From Chondrilla cf. caribensis (taxonomy: Eukaryota > Porifera > Demospongiae > Chondrillida > Chondrillidae), in NCBI GenBank assembly GCA_964020155.1, contig OZ026547.1, forward strand, positions 4,991,509 to 5,055,508: 64,000 nt of DNA, written 5' to 3'. Below are positions 50,362 to 62,134 of the stretch, piece by piece. The position numbers and the translations under genes were made by a program. Position 1 is the first letter of the stretch; the number at the start of each line of letters is the position of its first letter. The notes beneath the pieces are model-generated. The model saw only the letters and a list, made by a program, of their open reading frames with translations. It ran no database searches and was not told the origin of the DNA.

Positions 50362-50945
50362 ATATTCTTGCTCTGTGGATAGCAGCTTCAACTCCCAACT
50401 TTGTACTGAAGCCTAGCTGTCTGGGAGACAAGTAATCCTTCACCCGTGAGATACAGCCAACCTTGGCAACCAGACGGCACATTGTATATCCAATTGCTAT
50501 AGGTCGAATACCTCCATCATTCTTCTTCAATGCTAGTATGTTGGCCTCGAACAGTATAGGTCTGATCTCATGGTAAACCTTACCGGCAAGCACAAAATTG
50601 GTGAAAGAGGTGAGTGCTTGTTTCAGATGTATACCCCCTTCTCCCGCAGATGGGCTGGTCACATCCACAATATGTTGAGTTCTGATAAGGTCTGCATGGG
50701 CCTCCAGCCGCACCCTTTGGAAGTGATAATAAGGCATGTATCACTATTTCTTGAGACACTTCCAAATTTTCAACTCCATCAGGGAGTGTAGGGGACGAGG
50801 AGGTTGGATGGGGAGGGGGTGCTTGGACTTAAGAGCTTCCACCGTCTCAATGTTGGGTACGGCGAAGGTGTCTTGGGAACAGGCAAGGCGGATGGTTCCT
50901 TTATAGTTGCCTTCCTCAAGTTTGGTGGAAATACGTCTGGAGATA
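50362..50945 (-). mobile_element. LINE reverse transcriptase fragment, E unit
   Basis: An internal fragment of the same LINE family as 51700-54708, in opposite orientation, matching about 52340-52930 of that element. The frame keeps TSPSAGEGGIHLKQALTSFT and KKNDGGIRPIAIG, and is broken by small indels. It lacks both ends of the gene and the catalytic region. It was already present before the E/F duplication. Confidence 0.8.
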
Positions 50946-51699
50946 ACTATACACTATACTGTAGTCAACTTTTCGAGAAAATGTACAATTTCTGAGCTGT
51001 AATTCCAATTCATACAAATGTAAATGTTATAAAAATATGCACTAATCTTTTCTAGCTCTATAGTCTTCCTGAGTATGATAAATAATCATGAAAAGGTAGA
51101 CTTATCATGAGACAGGATGTAAAAAATGGTGGTATTTGAGTGATGGCTGTAAATCGGCATGCTAAACTTCAGATCGACCAGGTGTGAGTTTCATACTTTC
51201 ACCTTTACTATGCCTGACCAAGTACAGTTCATTGAGAAAAGTCATATCTTAGCATTGACACATGCAGCGACATGCTAACTTTATTGCTGAGTGAAATAGA
51301 AGTTCTCTTAGGTTGCCTCAGTCCTTACAAACAAGTTTTGTGCAAAGTGAAGCCATGCATGCAACAATGTATGTGACAAGTGATTCTCGGCGATCTCAAG
51401 CCAGTACAAATCTCCAGGATGAGGGCTTGAACAAGTGTCACAGCAAGGTAAGAGTTACGTGACCATGTACACGTTGCTGTGTGCTTATGTTCCTATGCAT
51501 AACATACCAAAACACTGTCAAATTTGACCTCCATAAGAATACACCTTGGAGACAAAAAACGTTCTCACTTGCATAAAACCCAGATGATACCCATAGGCTT
51601 TCATTGATTGTAAAAATCAATATTGACCTTCACACTAATGTTCGATTTCTACCCAGGAGTGCCTTATATATATATATTGACGATAAAAGATGGCTGAAG

Positions 51700-54294
51700 A
51701 TGCTTGTTAGATCGAGTGAACGAGTTATTAGTGATTCCAGCCCTGTAAGAATCTACAATGATGCAGACCTTGTCCGAGATCCAGTCCAGGATGCCTCCCC
51801 TATTGATCCTTCCTCGAATAATCCGGCGGTTTCCAACAAAACAGTTTCCAACAAAAGAACGTTCGCCATTTGTTCAACGTGCCAGAGGGAAATCCTTCTG
51901 AGAAAGGATGGTTTAATTCGAATACACGGCCCAGTGGCAGCTCGTTGTCCGGGTTCTGAACAACTTCCTACAACGGTCCCTTCATCTGACGTTTCTCCCA
52001 CCCCTAGCTGTATGTCTCCCTCAGGCGATAACACGTACCTGTCGGTATCGAGGCCTGTAGCAGTAAAGGTGATCAAAAAGATTCCCCGTGGCTGTCGGGA
52101 GAAGGCAGCTCGCAAATTCGCTGAAGTCCTGGAAGACACCATCTCCTCTAACAGTATTCATTCTTGGTCATGGTTGCTGTATCTACCAGGCAGGTGCCTC
52201 AGAGTGCCAAAACGTGGCGGGAGACGATGGAATTTAACATCCCTCATCAATCGTCAAATTGCAGAGGAAAGAGACCCTCCCCGTACTTCTCTAAGCGGGG
52301 ACTCGGGAGATCATTCCAGAATTAATTCATTACAAGCCATCTCCAGACGTATTTCCACCAAACTTGAGGAGGGTGACTACAAAGGTGCCATCCGCCTTGC
52401 TTGCTCCCAAGACACCTTCGCTGTACCCAACACCGAGACGATGGAAGCTCTTAAGTCCAAGCACCCCCCTCCCCATCCAGCCTCCTCCTCCCCTACTCCC
52501 CCTGATGGAGTCGAAGCTTTGGAAGTGTCTCACGATATTGTGATGCGTGCCCTGTTGTCTTTTCCAAAGGGTTCAGCTGGAGGCCCGGACCTCCTCAGAC
52601 CTCAACATCTCGTGGACATGACCAGCCCATCTGCGGGAGAAGGGGGTATACATCTGAAACAAGCACTCACCTCTTTCACCAATTTCGTGCTAGCCGGTAA
52701 GGTTAACCATGAGATCAGACCCATACTGTTCGGCGCCAACATACTAGCATTGAAGAAGAATGATGGAGGTATTCGGCCCATAGCAATCGGATCAACTCTG
52801 CGCCGTCTGGTTGCCAAGGTTGGCTGTATGAGTGCTATCTCGCAGGTGAAGGACTACTTGTCTCCCAGACAGCTAGGCTTCGGTACAAAGTTGGGAGCTG
52901 AAGCTGCTATCCACAGTGCTAGAATCTTCCTTAATGAAATTCCATCTAACTATGTGCTAGTGAAGCTCGATTTCCAAAATGCCTTTAATAGTATCAGGAG
53001 AGACAAAGTTTTGGAAGCCACCCTAGAACACATGCCGGACCTCTATCCCCTGGTTCACTGCTGCTATTCCTCTTGTACCCACCTCTTCTATGAGGAGGTC
53101 ACACTGCTGTCTAGGGAAGGAGTTCAACAAGGTGACCCTCTGGGCCCTTTGCTATTTTGCTTAGCCATCCATCCGCTAATTGAGAAGCTCCGGTCAGATT
53201 TGAGGATCTTTTACTTAGACGATGGTTTGATCGGTGGGCACGCCTTCGATGTATCAAATGACATTAGCCTCATTCAAGAAGAAGCATCCCATTTGGGCCT
53301 TTGCCTGAATCTCAAAAAATCGGAGCTGATTGCCATTAATCCTCTAGAGTCTCAGGTTCTACTCTCCGCCCCTGATTTGATCCCAGTCCTCCCCAATCAT
53401 GCATCTTTCTTAGGTGCACCAATAGGTAGCCTCGAATCAATTGACTCAGCTATTTCAAGTAAGTGTGATGCCCTCAAAATCATGGGAGACAGATTGCCCC
53501 ATTTCAGGAGACATGATTCTTTGGTTCTCCTCCGCAATGCTTTCTCAATTCCTAAGATTCAGTACCTACTGAGAACTTCGCCCTGTTATAGGTCTCACAA
53601 GCTGGCTGAATTCGATCTTCTTCTCCGTTCCATCACCAGCACTATACTTAACATCAATCTGTCAGATGATAACGTGTGGCTTCAAGCATCCCTCCCGATC
53701 TGGTCTGGAGGTATAGGTGTCCGCAGTGCAGTCCACCTTGCACCTTCTGCCTTTTTGGCCTCAGCTGCTGGCTGCCTTGCGCTCACCAAGAACATTTTAC
53801 CTCCTCGCCTGCACAATGTACATCCTACAGAGAATATTGAGGCCCTTGCATTATGGAAATCAAGCACAACTACTCCTCCTCCATCCGACCCATCTTCAAG
53901 TCAGCAAAAGGAATGGGACCGACCCCAGGTTTTGTCAAGATTTGACTCCCTTTTAAGAAAAGCCCATGACCCCATTTCCCGGGCTAGACTCCTAGGTAGT
54001 GCTAGCAAGGAATCCGGTGCTTGGCTCAATGCTCCCCCCGTGTCATCACTGGGGCTCAGGATGGATGACGAAACTATCACCATTTCTGTCGGTCTCCGGT
54101 TGGGAGTGGCTTTGTGCTGTCCTCTACTTTGCCGTCAGTGTGGGTTACCAGTAGACAAGTTGGCCTTGCATGGGCTGAGTTGCCTTAGAAGCCAGGGCCA
54201 CCATCCACGACACAATGCCATAAATGACATCATAGGCAGATCTCTGTCTGCTGCAGGAGTACCATGCCAAACGGAACCCAAAGGCCTCAGTTGA
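51700..54294 (+). CDS. LINE reverse transcriptase with C-terminal RLE domain cut by a stop
   Basis: Open frame of 864 aa from the ATG at 51700; it is also open upstream to 51604 without an ATG. A C-x2-C...H-x6-C zinc finger lies at residues 58-83 (CSTC...HGPVAARC). The reverse transcriptase core spans about 300-600: LDFQNAF near 422, QQGDPLGPLLF near 475, YLDDG near 506, then the LNLKKSE thumb-proximal motif and FLGAPIG. A second zinc knuckle (LLCRQCG...LHGLSC) and RHNAIND lie near 806-850. A TGA at 54292-54294 ends the frame just before an in-frame continuation (to 54708) that carries RPDG and IWDAT, the PD-D signature of restriction-like endonuclease (R2-type) LINEs. As it stands the product would lack its nuclease core. 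Confidence 0.8.
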   Translation: MLVRSSERVISDSSPVRIYNDADLVRDPVQDASPIDPSSNNPAVSNKTVSNKRTFAICSTCQREILLRKDGLIRIHGPVAARCPGSEQLPTTVPSSDVSPTPSCMSPSGDNTYLSVSRPVAVKVIKKIPRGCREKAARKFAEVLEDTISSNSIHSWSWLLYLPGRCLRVPKRGGRRWNLTSLINRQIAEERDPPRTSLSGDSGDHSRINSLQAISRRISTKLEEGDYKGAIRLACSQDTFAVPNTETMEALKSKHPPPHPASSSPTPPDGVEALEVSHDIVMRALLSFPKGSAGGPDLLRPQHLVDMTSPSAGEGGIHLKQALTSFTNFVLAGKVNHEIRPILFGANILALKKNDGGIRPIAIGSTLRRLVAKVGCMSAISQVKDYLSPRQLGFGTKLGAEAAIHSARIFLNEIPSNYVLVKLDFQNAFNSIRRDKVLEATLEHMPDLYPLVHCCYSSCTHLFYEEVTLLSREGVQQGDPLGPLLFCLAIHPLIEKLRSDLRIFYLDDGLIGGHAFDVSNDISLIQEEASHLGLCLNLKKSELIAINPLESQVLLSAPDLIPVLPNHASFLGAPIGSLESIDSAISSKCDALKIMGDRLPHFRRHDSLVLLRNAFSIPKIQYLLRTSPCYRSHKLAEFDLLLRSITSTILNINLSDDNVWLQASLPIWSGGIGVRSAVHLAPSAFLASAAGCLALTKNILPPRLHNVHPTENIEALALWKSSTTTPPPSDPSSSQQKEWDRPQVLSRFDSLLRKAHDPISRARLLGSASKESGAWLNAPPVSSLGLRMDDETITISVGLRLGVALCCPLLCRQCGLPVDKLALHGLSCLRSQGHHPRHNAINDIIGRSLSAAGVPCQTEPKGLS

Positions 54295-54708
54295 TCTGAT
54301 GGGAAGCGGCCTGATGGGGTAACCCTGCTGCCTTGGAAGAATGGACGCCCCTTAATCTGGGATGCTACTTGCTCTGACACATTCGCTCCATCCTATTCCA
54401 CCATTGCATCCAACAGAGCAGGCGCAGTGGCAGACCAAGCAGAATCTCGCAAGGCAGCCCAGTACCAACACCTTGATGCCACCCACATTTTTGCTCCTGT
54501 TTCTATTGAAACATCTGGTGCTTTTGGGTCAAAAACACTCCATTTTCTCCGGGAGATTTCCCAACGCCTCAGAACTCATACCGGAGAGGCCTTATCCTTT
54601 CAATATCTTATTCAAAGGATCTCGGTTGCTGTCCAAAGAGGTAATGCTCTATCTGTTCTGGGCCCAATGCAGCAATTTTCAGAGTCCCATGACATTGTTT
54701 TTTCTTAA
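54295..54708 (+). pseudogene. Endonuclease tail of the LINE gene, after in-frame stop
   Basis: It continues in the same frame as the reverse transcriptase gene without shifts until TAA at 54706-54708. It holds the RPDG and WDAT motifs and a conserved-looking C-terminus. Separated from the main frame by a single TGA, plausibly a CGA to TGA transition. Confidence 0.75.
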
Positions 54709-54899
54709 TGTACTTATCATATTAATCATCTTATTCATTATATTTATCTTATTTATTGTATATATATATATTATTTTATTTAATTGTAATATATGTGTAC
54801 ATATGCTTAATTTATGTATATAATTGTAATATATGTGTATATATGCTTAATTTATGTATATCATTACTTATCATTATTTTTTATATCACCATCTACAAA

Positions 54900-54907
<8 letters not shown>

Positions 54908-54957
<50 letters not shown>
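54908..54957. repeat. (TA)n tract at the LINE 3' end
   Basis: TA dinucleotide run immediately after the A-rich tail. Confidence 0.85.
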
Positions 54958-54958
<1 letters not shown>

Positions 54959-54959
54959 G

Positions 54960-55854
54960 TGGGCAAAAGAAATATTTCTTCGAAATCAGGTAATAAGCTA
55001 ATGACATGGTTATGAATCACTTTGCTCTGCAATCGATACATAATATTATACAATGATTAGCCTAAAGCTATCACAACATGCATTTATACTGTTTGCTCCC
55101 GATCCATACAGTTTAACATGAGAGCTTCTTCCCGCATTTGCTTGTATTATTCATTCAGTTGATGACAAACTTGAACATAACATGCTGAACATAACATTGC
55201 TGACATCTCTTTCTCCTATGACAACCTACTGCATGTAACCTTCATTGTGATTTTGGTGGCACCAGTGGATCACAGTCCTGACACTTTGACAACCAGCACC
55301 CACTCCAAATGCAATTGTACACACAAGTATCCTACATGTATGTTATTCTACTTCATGTGTTTCTCCATTTCTTCCATTTTGCAGGGTAGTGACACTAGTG
55401 TGTGACACTTGACAGAAATCGGGAGAGGTTTGGTGCACAAATTGGCTCTATGAAGTCCTTCCCTATGATGAACAGATGACTTCAGATATGTTAGCAGAAA
55501 AGACTTCTAAGTCCTGTCCAAAACTGAAATTTGTGATTATTGACTTATTAATGCACTATAGAGATTGAAAACAAAGTGTATACAGAGTATTTCTCTGTCA
55601 TTTGTAATGATAAGACTGTTCGTGCCAATTGATTCCAATACTGATGTCCTGCACCACCATTGTTGCAGTAGCCATTGATTGGACCCATTACCTGGTCCAG
55701 TTGATTTGTAAATTCGATTATTTCTTTCCTTTTTTATGGAAAGATGTGGTATAGCCTAAACATGTCTAGTTCAAGCGAATTATAACAGGAATCTAATTAT
55801 AAATGACTAATGGCAGAACTATATATAATATAATAGTGATAAGTTTTTGTACAC

Positions 55855-55899
<45 letters not shown>

Positions 55900-56140
55900 A
55901 GCTACATGGTCCTGAGTGCCAAAAGATGAAGAATGAAAGAATTTATTTCATTATATTTCATCATATTTTTCATTTATCAGTTTAAATTTCTGAAAAGGTT
56001 GATGTGGTATACTTCGAACATGCAGTACTAGTTTCCCCATTTAATACTTACACTAATAGAGTATTCAAAATAATCACTGATGATAATTAATTTGCACTTG
56101 ATTCGCTAATTCTTCAACAGATTACAACAGTTATGCACCA
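54960..56140. other. 3' flank of gene F
   Basis: Contains a decayed copy (about 55384-55500, stop codon included) of the exon-like sequence at 61992-62134, a (CA)n tract at 55853-55894, and the minus-strand poly(A) signal of gene F (TTTATT at 56144-56149). No intact gene. Confidence 0.5.
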
Positions 56141-56208
56141 TGGTTTATTTGTCATTCCTTTATGATGTGATTGCGATGTTTGTAACTTTGCTGTCAATCA
56201 TGAAATTG

Positions 56209-58371
56209 TCATTTACCACCTACATTATCATTATTTGTCACTTCCTGTGCTGTTGGTAAATTTGAAGCAGATATTGTTGGACTTGTAGCAGGTTTTGATG
56301 AACTTGCAGCAGGTGTTGGTGAGTTTGTAGTAGGTGTTGGTGAACTTGCCGCAGGTGTTGGTGAGTTTGTAGTAGGTGTTGGTGAACTTGTAGCAGGTGT
56401 TGGTGAACTTGTAGCAGGTGTTGGTGAACCTGTAGCAGGTGTTGGTGAACTTGTAGCAGGTGTTGGTGAAATTGTTTCTTGCTCACCTCCTGGTTCACCC
56501 TTTTCTCCCTTTGGTCCTTGAAGTCCTTGTGGTCCTGGTCGTCCTTTCACTCCTGGTTCACCTTTCTGTCCAACGTTCCCTGTTTGTCCTGTTTTTCCTC
56601 GTTCACCTTTTGTTCCATTAACTCCTCGATTTCCTTGCTCACCCTTTTCTCCCTTTGTTCCGTTAAGTCCTTGCGGTCCTAGAATTCCTGGCTCTCCCTT
56701 GTTTCCTTGTTTTCCCTTGTTCCCTCTTGGACCTTGGTCTCCCTGCAGTCCTAGCTCTCCTTTCTCACCCCGTTCCCCATGTCGCCCTGGGTCTCCCTTT
56801 TCACCCTTTGTTCCATTTACTCCATTCAGTCCCGGTGGTCCTCTAACCCCTTTTGATCCAGGTGGACAATTGCAAATATTTTGACGTCTAGTTCTTTCCA
56901 CTTGCTTATCTGGTTAGAAAACAATGAGTCTATATAATCCATATGAGCATAGTATTAGATAGAATATGAGTTCCTACATATTCCCTGGACAATAAGGACA
57001 TGCATGTTATTCTTTATGTAAATCTGATTTCATTATTGGCACAACGTTATGCATTAGTTGCATTGCATTATAGTTGAAAGAGATATATCTTAGCATGTTA
57101 TTAGATAAAGTATTAAAATATTGATATTATTTATAGGTGTTATCATTATAGATGATATGATATATAGATGCATGTCGGAATTTGAACTTATTATTTGGCA
57201 TGATCTCATCTATAGGTATGTAGCAAGGTATCTGCATGATGTGCACCTTCTATAATATTCTACACAGTGAGCGTAGTTTAGCATGGGTGTACATTTCCGC
57301 ACACAATCATTATTTACAGGTGCAGTGAGATTTGAATATGGAAAGATTCATAGTGAATCATATTTGGATGCTCAAAGAGATCAAACAGAGACAAGGAAGT
57401 TTCATTCTGTTATGATCCAGCAGTGTTAAAGAATTGGAATCTGCAGAACTGGAACTGTGCAAGACAGCATATACACACTAGAGCAGGCCTGTACATTGAG
57501 CTTGATGGTAATATACACTTTATCTACAACCGGCACAATGCCATACCTAACAGCAAAGGTCAGTTTCCGGTGATAATGGACAAACTAATAACTGTAGTTA
57601 CTGTAGTACAATGCAGTGGAATAGGTGCTTAAATTGCTACTTTAAATTACGAGAGGGTTAAGTTAATGCTGTGAAAAGAGAGAAAAGAATCCAAACACGA
57701 TTTATACTAGTGCATAGGACTGTCAGGAGAGATGAGTCCACCAAATTGCTTGTTCTTTGTTGGATATTTGTTCTTTGTGAACCTGAATTCTTCAATTTGA
57801 ATTGAAGTTAATTACTATATTTAAGTAGGGATTTGCTCAACACAAAAGGACATATTAGAAGAACTTCATAGGTTGTTCACAAAATGGCCTATTTCCAGTT
57901 TTCGGGTTTCATGAATTCCATAAGTGCACAAGCTAAATTCCATCAAGTAACATGTCAGATTTCTACCTGCTAACAATGAAAATTGTGATGGAATTGGAGC
58001 ATAAGAGATTTGCCTGAGATAAGAAAACTTTGAAGGTTATTACTTTCAATTTGAAAAGAAAAAGGGTTGGCAAGAACTTCTGTTGTATGGCACAGTCAAC
58101 AGGAGGATAGTCCCAGCAAACAGGCATGAAGAGTAGGGATTTCAGTTATTATTTGCATCTCAACAATCTCACCTTTCATTTCAAGTATTTGTAGTCTCAT
58201 CTCCAGCTGTTGTATAATTTGGTGAAGTGACTTGATTTCTTCTTGTTGCTCCATCACTTTATCTTCCAGTTGTGAAAAATCCTTTTGCCAATCAATGATT
58301 ACCCCCATACTGGTAGTCACCACGCAAAACAGGAGAGTCACTTGTACAAAGACCTGAATGCTTGGAGCCAT
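56209..58371 (-). CDS. Collagen-like secreted protein with mucin-like tail, gene F
   Basis: Exon 1 is 58371-58173 and exon 2 is 56909-56209 (phase-1 intron of 1,263 nt); the product is about 299 aa. Signal peptide 1-22, coiled coil to about 65, furin-type RTRR at 72-75, C79-N-C81 and three N-G-T sequons in the Gly-X-Y part. The tail has about nine 7-residue SPTPATS-like units encoded by a 21-bp minisatellite (about 56260-56480), the longest of the three tailed genes, then a short VTNNDNVGGK end. Exon 1 keeps the family G at the donor. AATAAA (minus strand) lies about 60 bp after the stop. Confidence 0.85.
57320..57632 (+). other. Plus-strand exon-like sequence antisense to gene F intron
   Basis: Second copy of 47251-47563, starting after TTTACAG. 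It has the same two-frame layout, with substitutions in the first part and near-identity in the second (NWNCARQHIHTRAGLYIELD kept). Ends at TAA 57630-57632. Function unknown. Confidence 0.35.
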
Positions 58372-58520
58372 AACTGTAGCTCCAGTTGGTACTCAGTGCT
58401 AGTTTGTGGTCACCACAACAGAACAGGCTGTGTTATATTCATTGGACAACAGGCCCAAATTTAATGATATTCATTGTGTATTGTAGGTATGCTCGATGAA
58501 TATTTATTTGAATGGTGGTT
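58372..58520 (-). promoter_or_regulatory. Gene F 5' region with TGTGGTCACCACA palindrome
   Basis: Palindrome at 58405-58417, 33 bp from the ATG on the minus strand; module order as for gene E. Confidence 0.6.
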
Positions 58521-58734
58521 TCCAGTTACAGACAATAGCAAGTGACATGAGAACCACATGCCTCTACACCACATAAAACATGGAATACTAAATAATGCTT
58601 TGGCATTGAACAACTTCTCTGATACTGTGCTAGAAGGTTTCGAATGTCTGTCAAGTCACTCTCACCATATAGAGATTAAATATGACAATACTCCACTAAA
58701 CCGTTTCGAATAGATATGATATGTTTTGCACTTT

Positions 58735-58743
58735 GTGTGTGAG

Positions 58744-58807
<64 letters not shown>

Positions 58808-58812
58808 TGTGT
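58735..58812. repeat. (GT)n microsatellite upstream of gene F
   Basis: About 365 bp upstream of the gene F start; longer than the E counterpart. Confidence 0.9.
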
Positions 58813-58814
58813 AG

Positions 58815-60685
58815 TGTAATGTAGCCATTCCTCGGGGGCAGTATGTAAGGTCTAGTAACAATTGAAACAGTGTTCACTAAGACTCATGTTTTGGCTGCGG
58901 AATTGAGACAAACTGAGATCATAAATTTGTTATTGGTTATGTCTGTGGTAACTGATTTAGGGATGCATGATTGCACCACTAATGAAATAACTGTATGTCT
59001 TCCCATTATTGAATTAGTTACACTATAAAGATAGTGGAGACCAAATACACACCAAAACCTGTGGAAAAAGCCTTCCACAAATGGTGATACTAGCTACCTA
59101 TCCTATGAGGTTGGACGGCACATGATAAAGTGGAAAGTCATTATATGATTCCTATGATGAATATGTTTAATAAGTGATGAATGTAATTATGTGGGTTCCC
59201 TGTTATCAGTGAGGAACCTGATAACAATTTCATTGTATAGTAACCATGACAACAAGAGGACACAACTGATCAAGCATACTCATAAGATTCCTTTGCCTTG
59301 CGGTGGTGGCCACATGTCAGTATGCAGTCTCCCAAGATTTCCATTTCTAAGGATCATTACAGATTGCCTGAATATTGATGAATACATTATTTCCACCTCT
59401 AAATTGAACTAAACAGCACAAGATAAGGCCCATGTCTTACTTTCTTGTAATTGCAGTATACTGAAAGCCTTATTACTAACAGCTAATAATTCCCCCCAAT
59501 CCTAGTTTATGGGATATAGAGTTATAGAGGAAATTTCAGTTAATAAGTACCTGTACAATCCATAATATTTTATTTCACTGAGCTTGTTCCTGTTAAGCAT
59601 ATCCTACTATAATGCAGGAATTCTCTGTTTGTTTGTTCGCAAACTCCTCCTTCAGTTCGCATGCAATCCACATCAAACTCTCCAATCCTCCACAGTGGCA
59701 CCTGTGGAGTGTCCTAAGGGGGTTGGTGCTTAGTTTTAGGCCTTCCTTCTAGAATTCGAACAGAACCGTACCATCTGCCGTACTTGAAAGGCGCTATTTT
59801 CATGACACGTTTACGGACGAATACGACCGTAGGGCGGATTATTCAGCTTTATAATAAATAAACACTAATTCAGTTTGTAATTGATATATTTCTACAATTG
59901 GCTGGAGTGTGAGTGAAGAAATCAATGCATCAAAACTTGAATAATAGCAGACATAAACGGGTAATCATACAAGTAGTATAATCTATAGGAGAATTTACAT
60001 GCATATAATAATATTCTCCTTCACATAACAATTGAAGTATCAGACTTGCTTTCAGTCTTGTACCAGAGAGCAGTGGACACAATAAGATTCTGCTTAGTAG
60101 ATATTAAACTGACACCCGTACTAAAATTACTCAGGCGCCTCTTCTAGATTTGGAAGAACTTTTGCCAAAGGAATATTGCTTGGCAAATCGGTATCACTTG
60201 ATTTCTAGCACAGTTTTTATTCTGTGTAAATAGGAAGTTATTCACTAAATTCTCTAAACTCATTTTCTGCTAGTATTTATAGCCTTAGGTAAATAAACCA
60301 CCATGCAAGTTGATTTCAGTCAATAATTGTAAGCGGTACATAGTAATCAGATTCTCTTTGAATGTATGTAACACAAAACTGACCATAATTTATGTTTTCA
60401 CTCTGGCTCTTGTTTTGGCAAACCAGTTTTACTTAATTTAATAAACTATTTTCTTCCCACTATTCATATAATATGATCATGAGCAATGAATAGAGCATTA
60501 AAGTGAAGGATAAACAATAAACTGCTGAGTTCTACATGAATGTGTATGCAAGAATTTTAATGATGCACATTGCATATGTAGAGATGAATTAGTACACACA
60601 AATACACATGGTTAAATGTACATACATACATGTACATATATTATAATACTGCATTGTATTAGTATACTGACAACATTCTACTTCA
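58815..60685. other. 5' flank of gene F, no supported gene
   Basis: Copy of the E flank 48420-50030 apart from an insertion at about 59602-59849. Confidence 0.5.
59602..59849. mobile_element. Unclassified ~250-bp insertion in the F unit
   Basis: Present upstream of F and absent at the matching place upstream of E (about 49201). It begins TCCTACTATAATGCAGGAAT. No inverted termini or clear target duplication were seen. A Helitron-type or SINE origin is possible but unproven. Confidence 0.5.
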
Positions 60686-60688
60686 AAG

Positions 60689-60827
60689 GCACCAACAACA
60701 GTGGAAGGCCAAATGACAGATCGAATTCTAAAAATAACAACATTGTTTGGAATCGGTGACTATACACAATTAGTAAAGAATCTGTATAAATCATTTCGCA
60801 AGTGTAAGAACCAAAAGAGAAAGATGG
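60689..60827 (+). other. Exon-like sequence upstream of gene F
   Basis: Copy of 50035-50188, cut at its 3' side by the GT tract, which removes the splice-donor-like GTAAGT. Confidence 0.3.
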
Positions 60828-60889
60828 TGTGTATGTGTGTGTGTATGTGTGTGTGTGTGTGTGTATGTGTGTGTGTGTGTGGTGTGTGA

Positions 60890-60961
<72 letters not shown>
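60827..60961. repeat. (GT)n microsatellite beside the F-unit reverse transcriptase fragment
   Basis: Long interrupted GT tract, directly abutting the LINE fragment. Confidence 0.9.
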
Positions 60962-60963
<2 letters not shown>

Positions 60964-60984
60964 GGTATCCATGAAAATCTTTAT

Positions 60985-61566
60985 ATGTATATTCTTGCTC
61001 TGTGGATAGCAGCTTCAACTCCCAACTTTGTACTGAAGCCTAGCTGTCTGGGAGACAAGTAATCCTTCACCCTTGAGATACAGCCAACCTTGGCAACCAG
61101 ACGGCACATTGTATATCCAATTGCTATAGGTCGAATACCTCCATCATTCTTCTTCAATGCTAGTATGTTGGCCTCTAACAGTATAGGTCTGATCTCATGG
61201 TAAACCTTACCGGCAAGCACAAAATTGGTGAAAGAGGTGAATGCTCGTTTCAGATGTATACCCCCTTCTCCCGCAGATGGGCTGGTCACATCCACGATAT
61301 GTTGAGTTCTGAGAAGGTCTGGGCCTCCAGCCGCACCCTTTGGAAGTGATAATAAGGCATGTATCACTATTTCTTGAGACACTTCCAAATTTTCAACTCC
61401 ACCAGGGAGTGTAGGGGAAGAGGAGGTTGAATGGGGAGGGGGTGCCTGGACTTAAGAGTTTCCACCGTCTCAATGTTGGGTACGGCGAAGGTGTCTTGGG
61501 AACAGGCAAGGTGGATGGCTCCTTTGTAGTCACCCTCCTCAAGTTTGGTGGAAATATGTCTGGAGA
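60985..61566 (-). mobile_element. LINE reverse transcriptase fragment, F unit
   Basis: Co-duplicated copy of 50362-50945, with a longer intact frame (61388-60981) containing LSLPKGAAGGPDLL and KKNDGGIRPIAIG. Same truncation points as the E-unit copy, hence one insertion event before the duplication. Confidence 0.8.
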
Positions 61567-61991
61567 TAAGTATACACTATCCTGTAGTCGACTTTTCGAA
61601 AAAATGTCAACTCAACATTGTTTTTAAATTTCTGAGCTGTAATTCCCATTAATACAACTGTAAATGTTATAAAAAATATGCACCAGTCTTTTCTGGCTCT
61701 ATAGTCTACCGGAGTATGATAAATAATTATGAAAAGGTAGACTTATCATGAGACAGGATGTAAAAATGGTGGTATTTGAGTGATGGCTGTAAATCAGCAT
61801 GCTAAACTTCAGATCGACCAGGTGTGGGTTTAATACTTTCACCTTTACTATGCCTGACCAAGTACAGTTTATTGGGAAACATCATATCTTAAAATTGACA
61901 CTTGCAGCGACATGCCAACTTTATCGCGGATTCCTTCCTTTTTGTTCCTATGTTTCTATATTATGTGTTTCTCCATTTCTTCCATTTTACA

Positions 61992-62134
61992 GGGTAGTGA
62001 CACTACCGTGGGACACTTGGCAGAAATTGGGAGAGGTTTGGTGCAACATTCAGATCTATGAAGTCCTTCCCAAAGATGAACAGATGACTTCAGATATGTT
62101 AGCACAATGTGAAAAAAATAGGAAAGACTTCTAA
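61992..62134 (+). other. Exon-like sequence between the F and G units
   Basis: After TTTTACAG a frame reads VTLPWDTWQKLGEVWCNIQI, then YEVLPKDEQMTSDMLAQC, to a TAA at 62132. The relative at 55384-55500 is broken by a stop. No family recognised; it may be a last exon of an unknown gene or a remnant. Confidence 0.3.

Larger units (their letters stand above)
51290..54908 (+). mobile_element. RLE-type non-LTR retrotransposon (LINE)
   Basis: The element contains one long reverse transcriptase gene and ends in an A-rich tail (AATAAAAAAAAA near 54896-54908) followed by (TA)n. The E and F units stop matching each other at about 51290 and resume at about 55350, which brackets it. The 5' end cannot be fixed, and the sequence 54960-55350 may be host DNA. 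Confidence 0.65.

Noticed and set aside
52330..52817. Minus-strand frames within the LINE gene
   Set aside because: Shadows of the long plus-strand reverse transcriptase frame.
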